Assembly (NCBI RefSeq): GCF_002482975.1
Contig: NZ_DLHA01000001.1
Location: forward strand, 10,045-72,905
DNA: 62,861 nt
Direction: 5' to 3'
Source of the DNA: Flavobacterium sp. UBA7680
GTDB taxonomy: Bacteria; Bacteroidota; Bacteroidia; Flavobacteriales; Flavobacteriaceae
Numbering within the stretch: position 1 is the stretch's first letter; every line of letters starts with the position of its first letter. Below are positions 41,948 to 48,862 of this stretch, piece by piece. The notes under the pieces were generated by a model. It was given only the letters and a program-made list of their open reading frames with translations, searched no databases and was not told the origin of the DNA. Made by a program: the position numbers and the translations under genes.

Positions 41948-42508
41948 TTATTTCAACTGATCAAGTGCCACATTCAATTCCAAAACATTAACCGTTTCAG
42001 GACCTACAACAGCAGTATTAATTTTAGATTCAACCAAAGATTTTACTTTAGTTTCATCCAGTTTTCTTTCTTTAGCAATTCGTTTTACCTGAATCAAAGC
42101 GCCTTGCGGAGAAATATTCGGATCTAAACCACTTCCTGAAGCCGTAACCATATCAGATGGAATATCAGATTTTTTCAAGTACGGATGAACGAGTAAAAGC
42201 GTATCAATTCTTTTTTGAATCAAAGCCAAATAATCGGCGTTGCTTGGGCCTTTGTTGCTTCCGGCACTTCCGGCAGCATTATAATCAACAGCCGAAGGTC
42301 TTCCCCAGAAATAATTCGACTTATCGAATTTCTGACCAATTTTTTGATAGCCAACCACTTTTCCGTTAACCGAAATAGTTTCTCCTTTCCCTTGATTCGG
42401 AGCCAATTGTGCGATTCCGTAAATCGCTAAAGGATAAATAACCGCAAACAAAATCAAAGTAAATACGGTAAGTTTTAATAGTGAAAATAGATTTTTCATT
42501 TTTTTCAT
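41948..42508 (-). CDS. kdpC: Potassium-transporting ATPase subunit C
   Basis: Single-pass membrane subunit of 186 residues of the KdpFABC high-affinity K+ pump. N-terminal membrane helix (about 9-31, LLKLTVFTLILFAVIYPLAIYG), then the periplasmic KdpC domain with GKVVGYQKIGQKFDKSNYFWGRPSAVDY, YNAAGSAGSNKGPSN, LVTASGSGLDPNISPQGAL-type (here MVTASGSGLDPNISPQ) and a final VNVLELNVALDQL. All are standard KdpC signatures. It follows kdpB after an 86-bp gap with an imperfect inverted repeat. Confidence 0.97.
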   Translation of the reverse strand: MKKMKNLFSLLKLTVFTLILFAVIYPLAIYGIAQLAPNQGKGETISVNGKVVGYQKIGQKFDKSNYFWGRPSAVDYNAAGSAGSNKGPSNADYLALIQKRIDTLLLVHPYLKKSDIPSDMVTASGSGLDPNISPQGALIQVKRIAKERKLDETKVKSLVESKINTAVVGPETVNVLELNVALDQLK

Positions 42509-42513
42509 TTTTA

Positions 42514-42588
42514 GAGGTTCTAGGGGACTAAGATTCTGAGGAACTAAGAAAAAAACTTAGCACCTTAGCATCTCAGAACCTTAGCAAC
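42514..42588. repeat. Imperfect inverted repeat between kdpB and kdpC
   Basis: Left part 42516-42547 (GGTTCTAGGGGACTAAGATT) and right part 42556-42588 (CTTAGCACCTTAGCATCTCA) pair through CTAAG/CTTAG and CTGAG/CTCAG blocks, 8-bp loop. Confidence 0.7.
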
Positions 42589-42594
42589 TTTTGT

Positions 42595-44652
42595 TTACAT
42601 AAATAGAGCTACCAACAAATCAATAACCTTGATTCCGATAAAAGGAACAATTAGACCACCTAAACCATAAATCAAAAGGTTTCTTTTTAAGATGGCACTA
42701 GCTCCAATTGGTCGGTAATCAACCCCTTTCAGCGCAAGCGGAATCAATATCGGAATGATAATCGCATTGAAAATTACCGCTGATAAAATCGCACTTTCAG
42801 GACTGTGCAAATGCATGATATTCAAACCTTGCAACGCAGGAATCGCAGTAATAAAAAGAGCAGGAACAATAGCAAAATATTTCGCAACGTCATTTGCAAT
42901 AGAAAAAGTAGTTAAAGTGCCTCGAGTCATTAAAAGCTGTTTTCCAATTTCAACAATCTCAATTAGTTTCGTTGGATCATTGTCAAGATCGACCATGTTT
43001 CCTGCTTCTTTTGCAGCTTGTGTTCCGCTGTTCATGGCAACTCCAACATTGGCTTGAGCAAGAGCCGGAGCATCATTTGTTCCGTCACCCATCATGGCAA
43101 CCAGTCTTCCTTCAGCTTGTTCTTTTCTGATGTAATTCATTTTATCCTCAGGTTTAGCCTCGGCAATAAAATCATCAACACCAGCTGCTTCGGCAATAAA
43201 CTTAGCTGTAAGCGGATTATCACCAGTAACCATTACCGTTTTGATTCCCATTCTGCGCAAGCGCTCAAAACGTTCTTTCATTCCGGTTTTGATAATATCC
43301 TGAAGTTCGATAACACCTTGAACTTCATTGTTTTTGATTACTACTAATGGAGTTCCTCCGTTCGATGAAATTGTGATTACTTGTTGCGCAGTATCTTCTG
43401 GAAATGCATTTCCGGCTTGCTGTGCAATATTTTTTGCAGCGTCCTGAGCACCTTTACGAATGTTAGTTCCGTCTTTTAATACGACTCCAGAAGTTCTGGT
43501 TTCTGCAGTAAATTTGATGGTATGTGAAATATCAGAAGTAGTTTTTAAAAAGCTGGCTTTCGTTTCATTTTTTACATCGATTATCTCACTTAGCTCGAGA
43601 ATACTTTTTCCTTCCGGAGTATCATCAGCAAGCGAACTCAAAACAGCCGATTTCACGAAATCATCAAAAGAAATTCCTTTTGTTGGATAAAAATTGGTTG
43701 CTTTTCTGTTTCCAATGGTAATGGTTCCGGTTTTATCCAAAAGCAATACATCAATATCTCCGGCAGTTTCAACCGCTTTCCCCGATTTTGTAATTACATT
43801 AGCACGCAACGCTCTGTCCATTCCCGCAATACCAATCGCAGAAAGTAAACCTCCAATTGTAGTTGGAATCAAACACACGAATAAAGCAATGAAAGCCGCG
43901 ATCGTGATGGGTGCGTTGGCATAGTCGGCAAACGGTTTTAGCGTAACGCACACAATCACAAAGATCAAAGTAAATGCGGCTAATAAAATGGTTAAGGCAA
44001 TTTCGTTTGGAGTTTTCTGACGGCTCGCACCTTCAACCAAAGCAATCATTTTATCTAAAAAGCTTTCGCCAGGTTCAGAAGTTACTTTTACTTTAATTTT
44101 ATCAGATAATACTTTTGTTCCTCCGGTAACAGATGATTTATCTCCGCCAGCTTCCCGAATTACAGGAGCACTTTCTCCGGTAATGGCACTTTCGTCGATT
44201 GTTGCCAGACCTTCGATAATTTCTCCGTCGGCAGCAATTAAATCTCCAGCTTCACAAACGAAAATATCGTCTTTTTTTAATGCTGAAGAACTAATGTTTC
44301 TAATTTCTCCGTTAGGTAAAATTTGTCTTGCAGGAGTTTCTTCTCTGGTTTTTCTTAAACTGTCGGCTTGTGCTTTTCCTCTTGCTTCGGCAATGGCTTC
44401 GGCGAAATTGGCAAATAAAAGCGTTGCCAGTAAAATGAAGAATACAATTAGATTATAAATAAAACTGCCTTGATCAGTTGCTCCCATTAATATGGAAATG
44501 CAGACAGCAAACATAATGGCTGTTCCAATTTCTACGGTAAACATTACCGGATTTTTGATCATCATTTTTGGATTAAGCTTCACAAAAGATTGCGCTAAGG
44601 CTTCTTTTACTTGTTTACTTTCAAACAATGATGTGGATTTATTAGTTGTCAT
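42595..44652 (-). CDS. kdpB: Potassium-transporting ATPase ATP-binding subunit
   Basis: P-type (P1A) ATPase of 685 residues, the energy-converting subunit of KdpFABC. Actuator motif TGES (ESAITGESAPVIREAGGD), phosphorylation site LLLDKTGTIT, nucleotide-binding KGAQDAAKN, and hinge MMGDGTNDAPALAQANVGVAMNSG are all present. About seven membrane helices include the pair near 30-75 and the C-terminal group near 580-685. The length matches E. coli KdpB (682). The gap from kdpA (198 bp) contains the 137-bp MITE-like repeat at 44685-44821. Confidence 0.98.
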   Translation of the reverse strand: MTTNKSTSLFESKQVKEALAQSFVKLNPKMMIKNPVMFTVEIGTAIMFAVCISILMGATDQGSFIYNLIVFFILLATLLFANFAEAIAEARGKAQADSLRKTREETPARQILPNGEIRNISSSALKKDDIFVCEAGDLIAADGEIIEGLATIDESAITGESAPVIREAGGDKSSVTGGTKVLSDKIKVKVTSEPGESFLDKMIALVEGASRQKTPNEIALTILLAAFTLIFVIVCVTLKPFADYANAPITIAAFIALFVCLIPTTIGGLLSAIGIAGMDRALRANVITKSGKAVETAGDIDVLLLDKTGTITIGNRKATNFYPTKGISFDDFVKSAVLSSLADDTPEGKSILELSEIIDVKNETKASFLKTTSDISHTIKFTAETRTSGVVLKDGTNIRKGAQDAAKNIAQQAGNAFPEDTAQQVITISSNGGTPLVVIKNNEVQGVIELQDIIKTGMKERFERLRRMGIKTVMVTGDNPLTAKFIAEAAGVDDFIAEAKPEDKMNYIRKEQAEGRLVAMMGDGTNDAPALAQANVGVAMNSGTQAAKEAGNMVDLDNDPTKLIEIVEIGKQLLMTRGTLTTFSIANDVAKYFAIVPALFITAIPALQGLNIMHLHSPESAILSAVIFNAIIIPILIPLALKGVDYRPIGASAILKRNLLIYGLGGLIVPFIGIKVIDLLVALFM

Positions 44653-44684
44653 TTTTTATGTTATTTTGTTTAACTGATTTATTT

Positions 44685-44821
44685 AAACACATAGAGACAT
44701 AGATTTTTACTTTGTGGTAAAGGCGTTTCACTTGTATACATTCACATAGCTATGTGTTAGAAACTAGTTTCTTTTGATTTTCTTTTTTAGATAAAGAAAA
44801 GACTATGTTTCTATGTGTTTA
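44685..44821. repeat. MITE-like repeat, copy A
   Basis: 137 bp with terminal inverted repeats AAACACATAGAGACATAG / CTATGTTTCTATGTGTTT. Internally it has a CACATAGCTATGTG-type palindrome next to AGAAACTAGTTTCT. The reverse complement of 53504-53639 matches along the full length, by eye at around 85%, including AAAGGCGTTTCACTTG. It lies between kdpA and kdpB. No coding capacity. Confidence 0.85.
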
Positions 44822-44850
44822 AAATATTTTCAGCATTGAAAAATGAATTG

Positions 44851-46572
44851 TTATTTTAAAGTAAAGAATTCTGCCAATGGACCTAAAGCCAGCGCTGGGA
44901 AGAATGATAAAGCAGCGATAATTGCGATTACGGCAAAAGTCATGATTCCGAAAATTGAAGTGTCAGTTTTTAAAGTTCCTGCACTTTCTGGGATATATTT
45001 TTTACCTGCCAATAAACCTGCAATTGCTAATGGACCAATGATTGGAATAAAACGGCTTAGCAGTAATACAATTCCTGTAGTAATATTCCAGAACGGATTA
45101 TTATCTCCCAAACCTTCAAAACCAGAACCGTTGTTAGCAGCACTTGAAGTATATTCGTATAACATTTCTGAGAATCCGTGATTTCCTGGATTGTTTAGCC
45201 ATCCTGTTGCGTTTCCGTTAAACCAATAACCCATTGCAGTGTCATGCGCAGCAAAATAAGATGCTAAAGCAGTTCCCGCTAATATCAATAAAGGGTGAAG
45301 AATAGCAATAAAAGCAGCAATTTTAACTTCCCGAGCTTCGATTTTCTTCCCTAAAAATTCCGGGGTTCGACCAACCATTAAACCGGAGATAAATACAGCC
45401 AGAATAATGAAAATATAGTAGTTCAAAATACCAACACCACATCCGCCGTAAAAGGCATTTACCATCATTGATAATAACTGCATAGTACCAGACATAGGCA
45501 TTGAACTATCGTGCATACTGTTTACAGAACCTGTAGAGATTACCGTTGTAGCAATACTCCAGAAACCTGACATTGCGGGTCCAAACCGAACTTCTTTTCC
45601 TTCCATCGCTCCGGTTGCTTGTGCAATACCCATTTTTTCGATAGCTGGATTTCCGTTGATTTCACTTATAACTGTTGGAACAACCAGAAGTAAAAACCCA
45701 ACCGTCATTACACCAAATATGATGTTTGATAATTTTCTTTTGTTTAGGAAAAATCCAAGTGCAAAAATCATGGCAAACGGAATAATCATTTGTGCCCAAA
45801 GTTCAACTTGGTTAGTAAAATAAGTTGGATTTTCTAATGGATGAGCTGAGTTGGCTCCAAAAAATCCACCACCATTTGTACCAATATGTTTAATAGCAAT
45901 AAAGGCTGCAGCTGGTCCGCGAGAAACTTCTACATGATCACCTTGTAACGTTGTAATAGCATCTTTTCCTTCAAAAGTCATTGGAGTTCCGCTGAAAACT
46001 AACGCAATAGCTACAATTGCTGAAAGCGGTAATAAGATACGAGTACAGCTTTTGATGAAATAATTGTAAAAATTGCCCAATTGTTCTGTTGTTCTTTCTT
46101 TCATTGCTGTAAAAATCATTGCAGCAGCAGCCATACCGATACCGGCAGAAACAAATTGAAGGAACATCAAGACGATTTGTGAAAGGTAAGAAACCCCGCT
46201 TTCGCCTGAATAATGCTGTAAGTTACAATTGACTAAAAATGAAATAGCAGTATTAAATGCCAAATCAGGCGTCATAGAGGGGTTGTTATCCGGGTTAAGA
46301 GGTAAAGAACCCTGAAATAGTAAGACAAAAAAGCAAAGAAAGAACCAAACCATATTAATACTTAAAAGTGCTTTTAAGTGTTGTTTCCAGTTCATTTCTT
46401 CAGTGGAATTAATACCACTGATTTTAAAGATAAATTTTTCAATTGGATTGAAAATCGGGTCAAGAAGTGTTTTATCTCCCAAATAAACTTTAGCAATATA
46501 TTTTCCTAATGGAATCGCTAAAACAATGGTTAGGATAAAAATACCAATGACGCCTAATAATTCTGTGTTCAT
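44851..46572 (-). CDS. kdpA: Potassium-transporting ATPase potassium-binding subunit
   Basis: Ion-channel-like subunit of 573 residues that binds and conducts K+ in KdpFABC. About ten membrane helices. Selectivity-filter-like loops are visible: FLVNCNLQHYSGESG, KHIGTNGGGFFGANSAHPLENP, NAFYGGCGVGILNYYIF and SSAANNGSGFEGLG, the four pseudo-repeats of KdpA. The length is standard (E. coli 557). The start ATG 46572 gives an N-terminus MNTELLGVIGIFILTIVLAIP, matching the first helix. It is preceded by kdpF with a 91-bp gap. Confidence 0.98.
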   Translation of the reverse strand: MNTELLGVIGIFILTIVLAIPLGKYIAKVYLGDKTLLDPIFNPIEKFIFKISGINSTEEMNWKQHLKALLSINMVWFFLCFFVLLFQGSLPLNPDNNPSMTPDLAFNTAISFLVNCNLQHYSGESGVSYLSQIVLMFLQFVSAGIGMAAAAMIFTAMKERTTEQLGNFYNYFIKSCTRILLPLSAIVAIALVFSGTPMTFEGKDAITTLQGDHVEVSRGPAAAFIAIKHIGTNGGGFFGANSAHPLENPTYFTNQVELWAQMIIPFAMIFALGFFLNKRKLSNIIFGVMTVGFLLLVVPTVISEINGNPAIEKMGIAQATGAMEGKEVRFGPAMSGFWSIATTVISTGSVNSMHDSSMPMSGTMQLLSMMVNAFYGGCGVGILNYYIFIILAVFISGLMVGRTPEFLGKKIEAREVKIAAFIAILHPLLILAGTALASYFAAHDTAMGYWFNGNATGWLNNPGNHGFSEMLYEYTSSAANNGSGFEGLGDNNPFWNITTGIVLLLSRFIPIIGPLAIAGLLAGKKYIPESAGTLKTDTSIFGIMTFAVIAIIAALSFFPALALGPLAEFFTLK

Positions 46573-46663
46573 AATATGTGAGTTTTTGTAAAATGTAAGA
46601 TGTAATTTGTAAAAGGAGATGGACGCATAACATCTAACATCTCACTTATAACTTTTTACATTA
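46573..46663. repeat. Weak inverted repeat between kdpF and kdpA
   Basis: AATGTAAGATGTAATTTGT (about 46590-46612) faces ACTTATAACTTTTTACATT (about 46643-46662); with the inner ACATCT copies it can form an imperfect hairpin. Confidence 0.5.
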
Positions 46664-46741
46664 TTAAAATTTTTCGGGTTTGATTAATACATAAACCAAA
46701 TACACGAAAACGGCGATTGAAATAATAAATAGTGCGGTCAT
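46664..46741 (-). CDS. kdpF: Potassium-transporting ATPase subunit F
   Basis: Tiny membrane protein of 25 residues (MTALFIISIAVFVYLVYVLI then KPEKF) that stabilises the KdpABC complex. It is a single hydrophobic helix followed by the KPE.F ending that is the KdpF signature. It lies directly upstream of kdpA on the same strand, the canonical kdpFABC order, and starts 3 bp after the stop of another small ORF. Confidence 0.93.
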   Translation of the reverse strand: MTALFIISIAVFVYLVYVLIKPEKF

Positions 46742-46744
46742 GAT

Positions 46745-46828
46745 TTAGATTTTTTCAAAAAATTCAACAGAGAGAAAACAAATTGCAAACAGCACGACGG
46801 CCAGTCCGAGTAAAAGAAAAGTGATCAT
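46745..46828 (-). CDS. 27-residue membrane peptide upstream of kdpF
   Basis: ATG 46828 opens a 27-codon frame (MITFLLLGLAVVLFAICFLS, then VEFFEKI) whose TAA is followed after 3 bp by the kdpF ATG. It is a single hydrophobic helix with an acidic/basic tail and the same size class as KdpF, to which it is not obviously homologous. The tight spacing suggests coupled translation with kdpF. I do not know a name for it; it may be an additional small subunit or a leader peptide. Confidence rests on the clean helix and spacing. Confidence 0.7.
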   Translation of the reverse strand: MITFLLLGLAVVLFAICFLSVEFFEKI

Positions 46829-46903
46829 AGGTAATTATTTTAGAGTTCAGATTTCAGATTTTAGATTATGTTGGAGCGATTAAACGATTAAACAGTTAAC
46901 CAA

Positions 46904-47185
46904 TTAAACGCCAGAGGCATTAACCTGCTTGATATATTCCGCTTTAAGCGTTTGTGGAAAAAGATGTGAAATATTGCAGTGACGGACTTCCATAAAAGAA
47001 GAAACCGAAAAAACATACACATTAGAAATGGCATTTTTAGTTTCGATGCTTCCGGTTATAAATAGACGTTCAGCAAGTGCCAAGCATTTTTTTGCTCGAA
47101 CGATGTTTCCAGAAATAATAGATTTTTTGGTTATCTCAGCAAACCGTTCGGCTTGTTTGTAGATTGAGGTTACTTGATTTTTCAT
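46904..47185 (-). CDS. Small hypothetical protein heading the kdp cluster (93 residues)
   Basis: Soluble protein, family not recognised. The N-terminal two-thirds are helical and Lys/Ala-rich with a tetratricopeptide-like flavour (YKQAERFAEITKKSIISGNI, RAKKCLALAERLFITGS). The C-terminus has a VRHCNISHLFPQTLKAEYIKQV segment. It precedes the 27-residue ORF and kdpF by 75 bp on the same strand, and similar small genes accompany kdp in related genomes as far as I recall. A purine tract AAGGAGGAAG lies 24 nt before the ATG, too far to act as its Shine-Dalgarno. Role unknown; regulatory by position only. Confidence 0.72.
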   Translation of the reverse strand: MKNQVTSIYKQAERFAEITKKSIISGNIVRAKKCLALAERLFITGSIETKNAISNVYVFSVSSFMEVRHCNISHLFPQTLKAEYIKQVNASGV

Positions 47186-47304
47186 TTGGAATGAATTTTT
47201 AATGTTCTTCCTCCTTATGCCAAAATATGTTCCGAAAAAATCAAGTCATAGCTAAAGTGCTGTCAATAAAAGGAATGTAGTTGTGTGCCAAAAATCAGGC
47301 ATAA

Positions 47305-47332
47305 AAAAAGCCTATCAAAATGATAAGCTTTT
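47305..47332 (-). terminator. Terminator-like hairpin between regulator and kdp cluster
   Basis: AAAAGCtTATCA / TGATAgGCTTTT with one internal mismatch, T run of 7 on the minus strand. It ends the histidine kinase/NtrC transcript, so kdp should have its own promoter downstream. Confidence 0.75.
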
Positions 47333-47368
47333 ATTGAAATGATAAGGTTATTTCGATTATTACCAATT

Positions 47369-47463
47369 CCTGCAAGGTTTTCAAAACCTTGTAGGTATTC
47401 TATTTAAGTCTAAAGTTCAAATTATTTAAAATCTAAACCTACAAGGTTTTGAAAACCTTGCAG
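47369..47463. repeat. Paired CCTGCAAGG palindromes
   Basis: Two near-perfect palindromes, 47369-47395 and 47438-47463 (CCTGCAAGGTTTTCAAAACC type), inverted relative to each other, so they can fold singly or as one long hairpin. The second one abuts the stop codon at 47466. Confidence 0.85.
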
Positions 47464-47465
47464 AA

Positions 47466-48812
47466 TCACGGCTGTATATTATATTCTTCTAGTTTTCTAT
47501 ACAAAGTCGCAATTCCAATTTCTAACAATCTAGCCGTTTCTGCTTTATTTCCTTTAGTATAATTTAAAACCTTTTGAATATGAAGTTTTTCAACACTCTG
47601 CATGGAGAAAGCTGACATTGATTTGTTACTTTTTTCAGCTTGATGTTGCATTTCATAAGGCAGAACATCTGAAGTTAAAGTATCGCCATTACTCAAAATA
47701 ACTGATCTTTCGATAATATTTTTAAGTTCACGGATATTTCCCGGCCAGGAATAGTTTTCTAATTTCTGCAGAAAATCATCTGAGATATGTAATGTTTTTT
47801 TATTCGTTTTTTCAGAAAATTGTTTAACAAAATGATGCGTCAAAACCGCAATATCTTTAATTCTTTCTCTTAAAGAAGGCAGTTTAATTTCGAAGATATT
47901 CAAACGAAAATACAAATCAGAACGAAAACGATGTTCATCACTTTCTGTTTTTAAATCTCGGTTTGTAGCCGCAATTAATCTGAAATTTGATTTTTTTGGA
48001 GTGGTGTCGCCAACCGGAATATATTCGGAAGTTTCTAAAACGCGCAATAACTTAGCCTGAAGATCAATTGGCATTTCTCCAATTTCATCCAGAAATAAAG
48101 TTCCGCCATTGGCTTCTTCAATAAAACCTTTTTTATCTTTTAAAGCTCCCGTAAAAGCGCCTTGTTTGTGTCCGAAAAGTTCACTTTCCAAAATTTCCTT
48201 ACTAAAAGTACTGCAGTTTAAAGCCACAAAAGATTTCCCGACGCGATTACTGTTTTCATGAATGGCCTGTGCAAAAACTTCTTTTCCGGTTCCCGTTTCT
48301 CCTGTAAGTAAAACAGTCGAATCTGTTTTCGCTACTTTTTGTGCGAGATCAATAACCTGTTCAATTCCTTTTGATTTTCCAACAATAGTGCTGAAGGAAT
48401 ATTTATCGTTGATACGTTTTTCAAGTTGCTGTACTTTCTTTTGCAAATGAACTTTTTCCATCGCTTTATAAAGAAGCGGAATAATTTTATCGTTATCGTC
48501 ACCTTTTACAATATAATCGAAAGCACCATTTTTCATTGCCTGAACGCCGTCTGGAATATTTCCAAAAGCAGTTAACAGAATAACTTCCGTGAGCGGAAAA
48601 CTTCCTTTTATGTTTTGAAGAAAATCAACGCCGTTTCCGTCAGGCAGTTTTACATCACATAAAACAACATCAATATCCGTTTGTTCCAGTTTTTTAAAAC
48701 CTGATTTTAAATCTTTGGCTTCAAAAACTTCAAATCCTTCCGATTTTATAATACGTGCCAATAGACTTCTCAGTTTCTCTTCGTCGTCTATAATTAAAAT
48801 TTTGTGTGTCAT
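47466..48812 (-). CDS. NtrC-type sigma-54-dependent response regulator
   Basis: Activator of 448 residues started at ATG 48812 (MTHKILIIDDEEKLR); a frame extended to 48833 is unlikely. Receiver domain (1-120) with acceptor Asp in DVVLCDVKLPDGNG. AAA+ domain (about 140-375) with Walker A GETGTGKEVFAQ, the sigma-54-contacting GAFTGA loop (HKQGAFTGALKD), Walker B GGTLFLDEIGEM, and the Arg finger region RLNIFEIKLPSLRERIKDI. A Fis-type helix-turn-helix ends the protein (KAETARLLEIGIATLYRKLEEY). It follows the TPR histidine kinase by 50 bp, so the two form a two-component pair; the kdp cluster downstream is a possible target. Confidence 0.95.
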   Translation of the reverse strand: MTHKILIIDDEEKLRSLLARIIKSEGFEVFEAKDLKSGFKKLEQTDIDVVLCDVKLPDGNGVDFLQNIKGSFPLTEVILLTAFGNIPDGVQAMKNGAFDYIVKGDDNDKIIPLLYKAMEKVHLQKKVQQLEKRINDKYSFSTIVGKSKGIEQVIDLAQKVAKTDSTVLLTGETGTGKEVFAQAIHENSNRVGKSFVALNCSTFSKEILESELFGHKQGAFTGALKDKKGFIEEANGGTLFLDEIGEMPIDLQAKLLRVLETSEYIPVGDTTPKKSNFRLIAATNRDLKTESDEHRFRSDLYFRLNIFEIKLPSLRERIKDIAVLTHHFVKQFSEKTNKKTLHISDDFLQKLENYSWPGNIRELKNIIERSVILSNGDTLTSDVLPYEMQHQAEKSNKSMSAFSMQSVEKLHIQKVLNYTKGNKAETARLLEIGIATLYRKLEEYNIQP

Positions 48813-48862
48813 TTGCAGATAAGCTAAAACCAAGTAGGTATTTTGATGTACAAATGTAGGTT

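Larger units (their letters stand above)
47186..47465. other. Gap between the NtrC-type regulator and the kdp cluster
   Basis: 280 bp. From the minus-strand viewpoint: a pair of CCTGCAAGG palindromes directly at the ntrC-type stop codon, the terminator hairpin at 47305-47332, then a leader with TTTTTGGCAC (47286-47295) and AAGGAGGAAG (47209-47218). TTGGCAC resembles a sigma-54 -24 element, but the -12 GC is missing. Confidence 0.6.

Noticed and set aside
42755..44458. Several antisense frames of 70-110 codons across kdpB
   Set aside because: They are mirror frames of a gene with complete P-type ATPase motifs; no start signals, no family resemblance.
47270..47300. Possible sigma-54 promoter (TTTTTGGCAC) before the kdp cluster
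   Set aside because: The -24 GG is present but the -12 GC is missing at the required 10-bp distance (TACA instead of TTGC).
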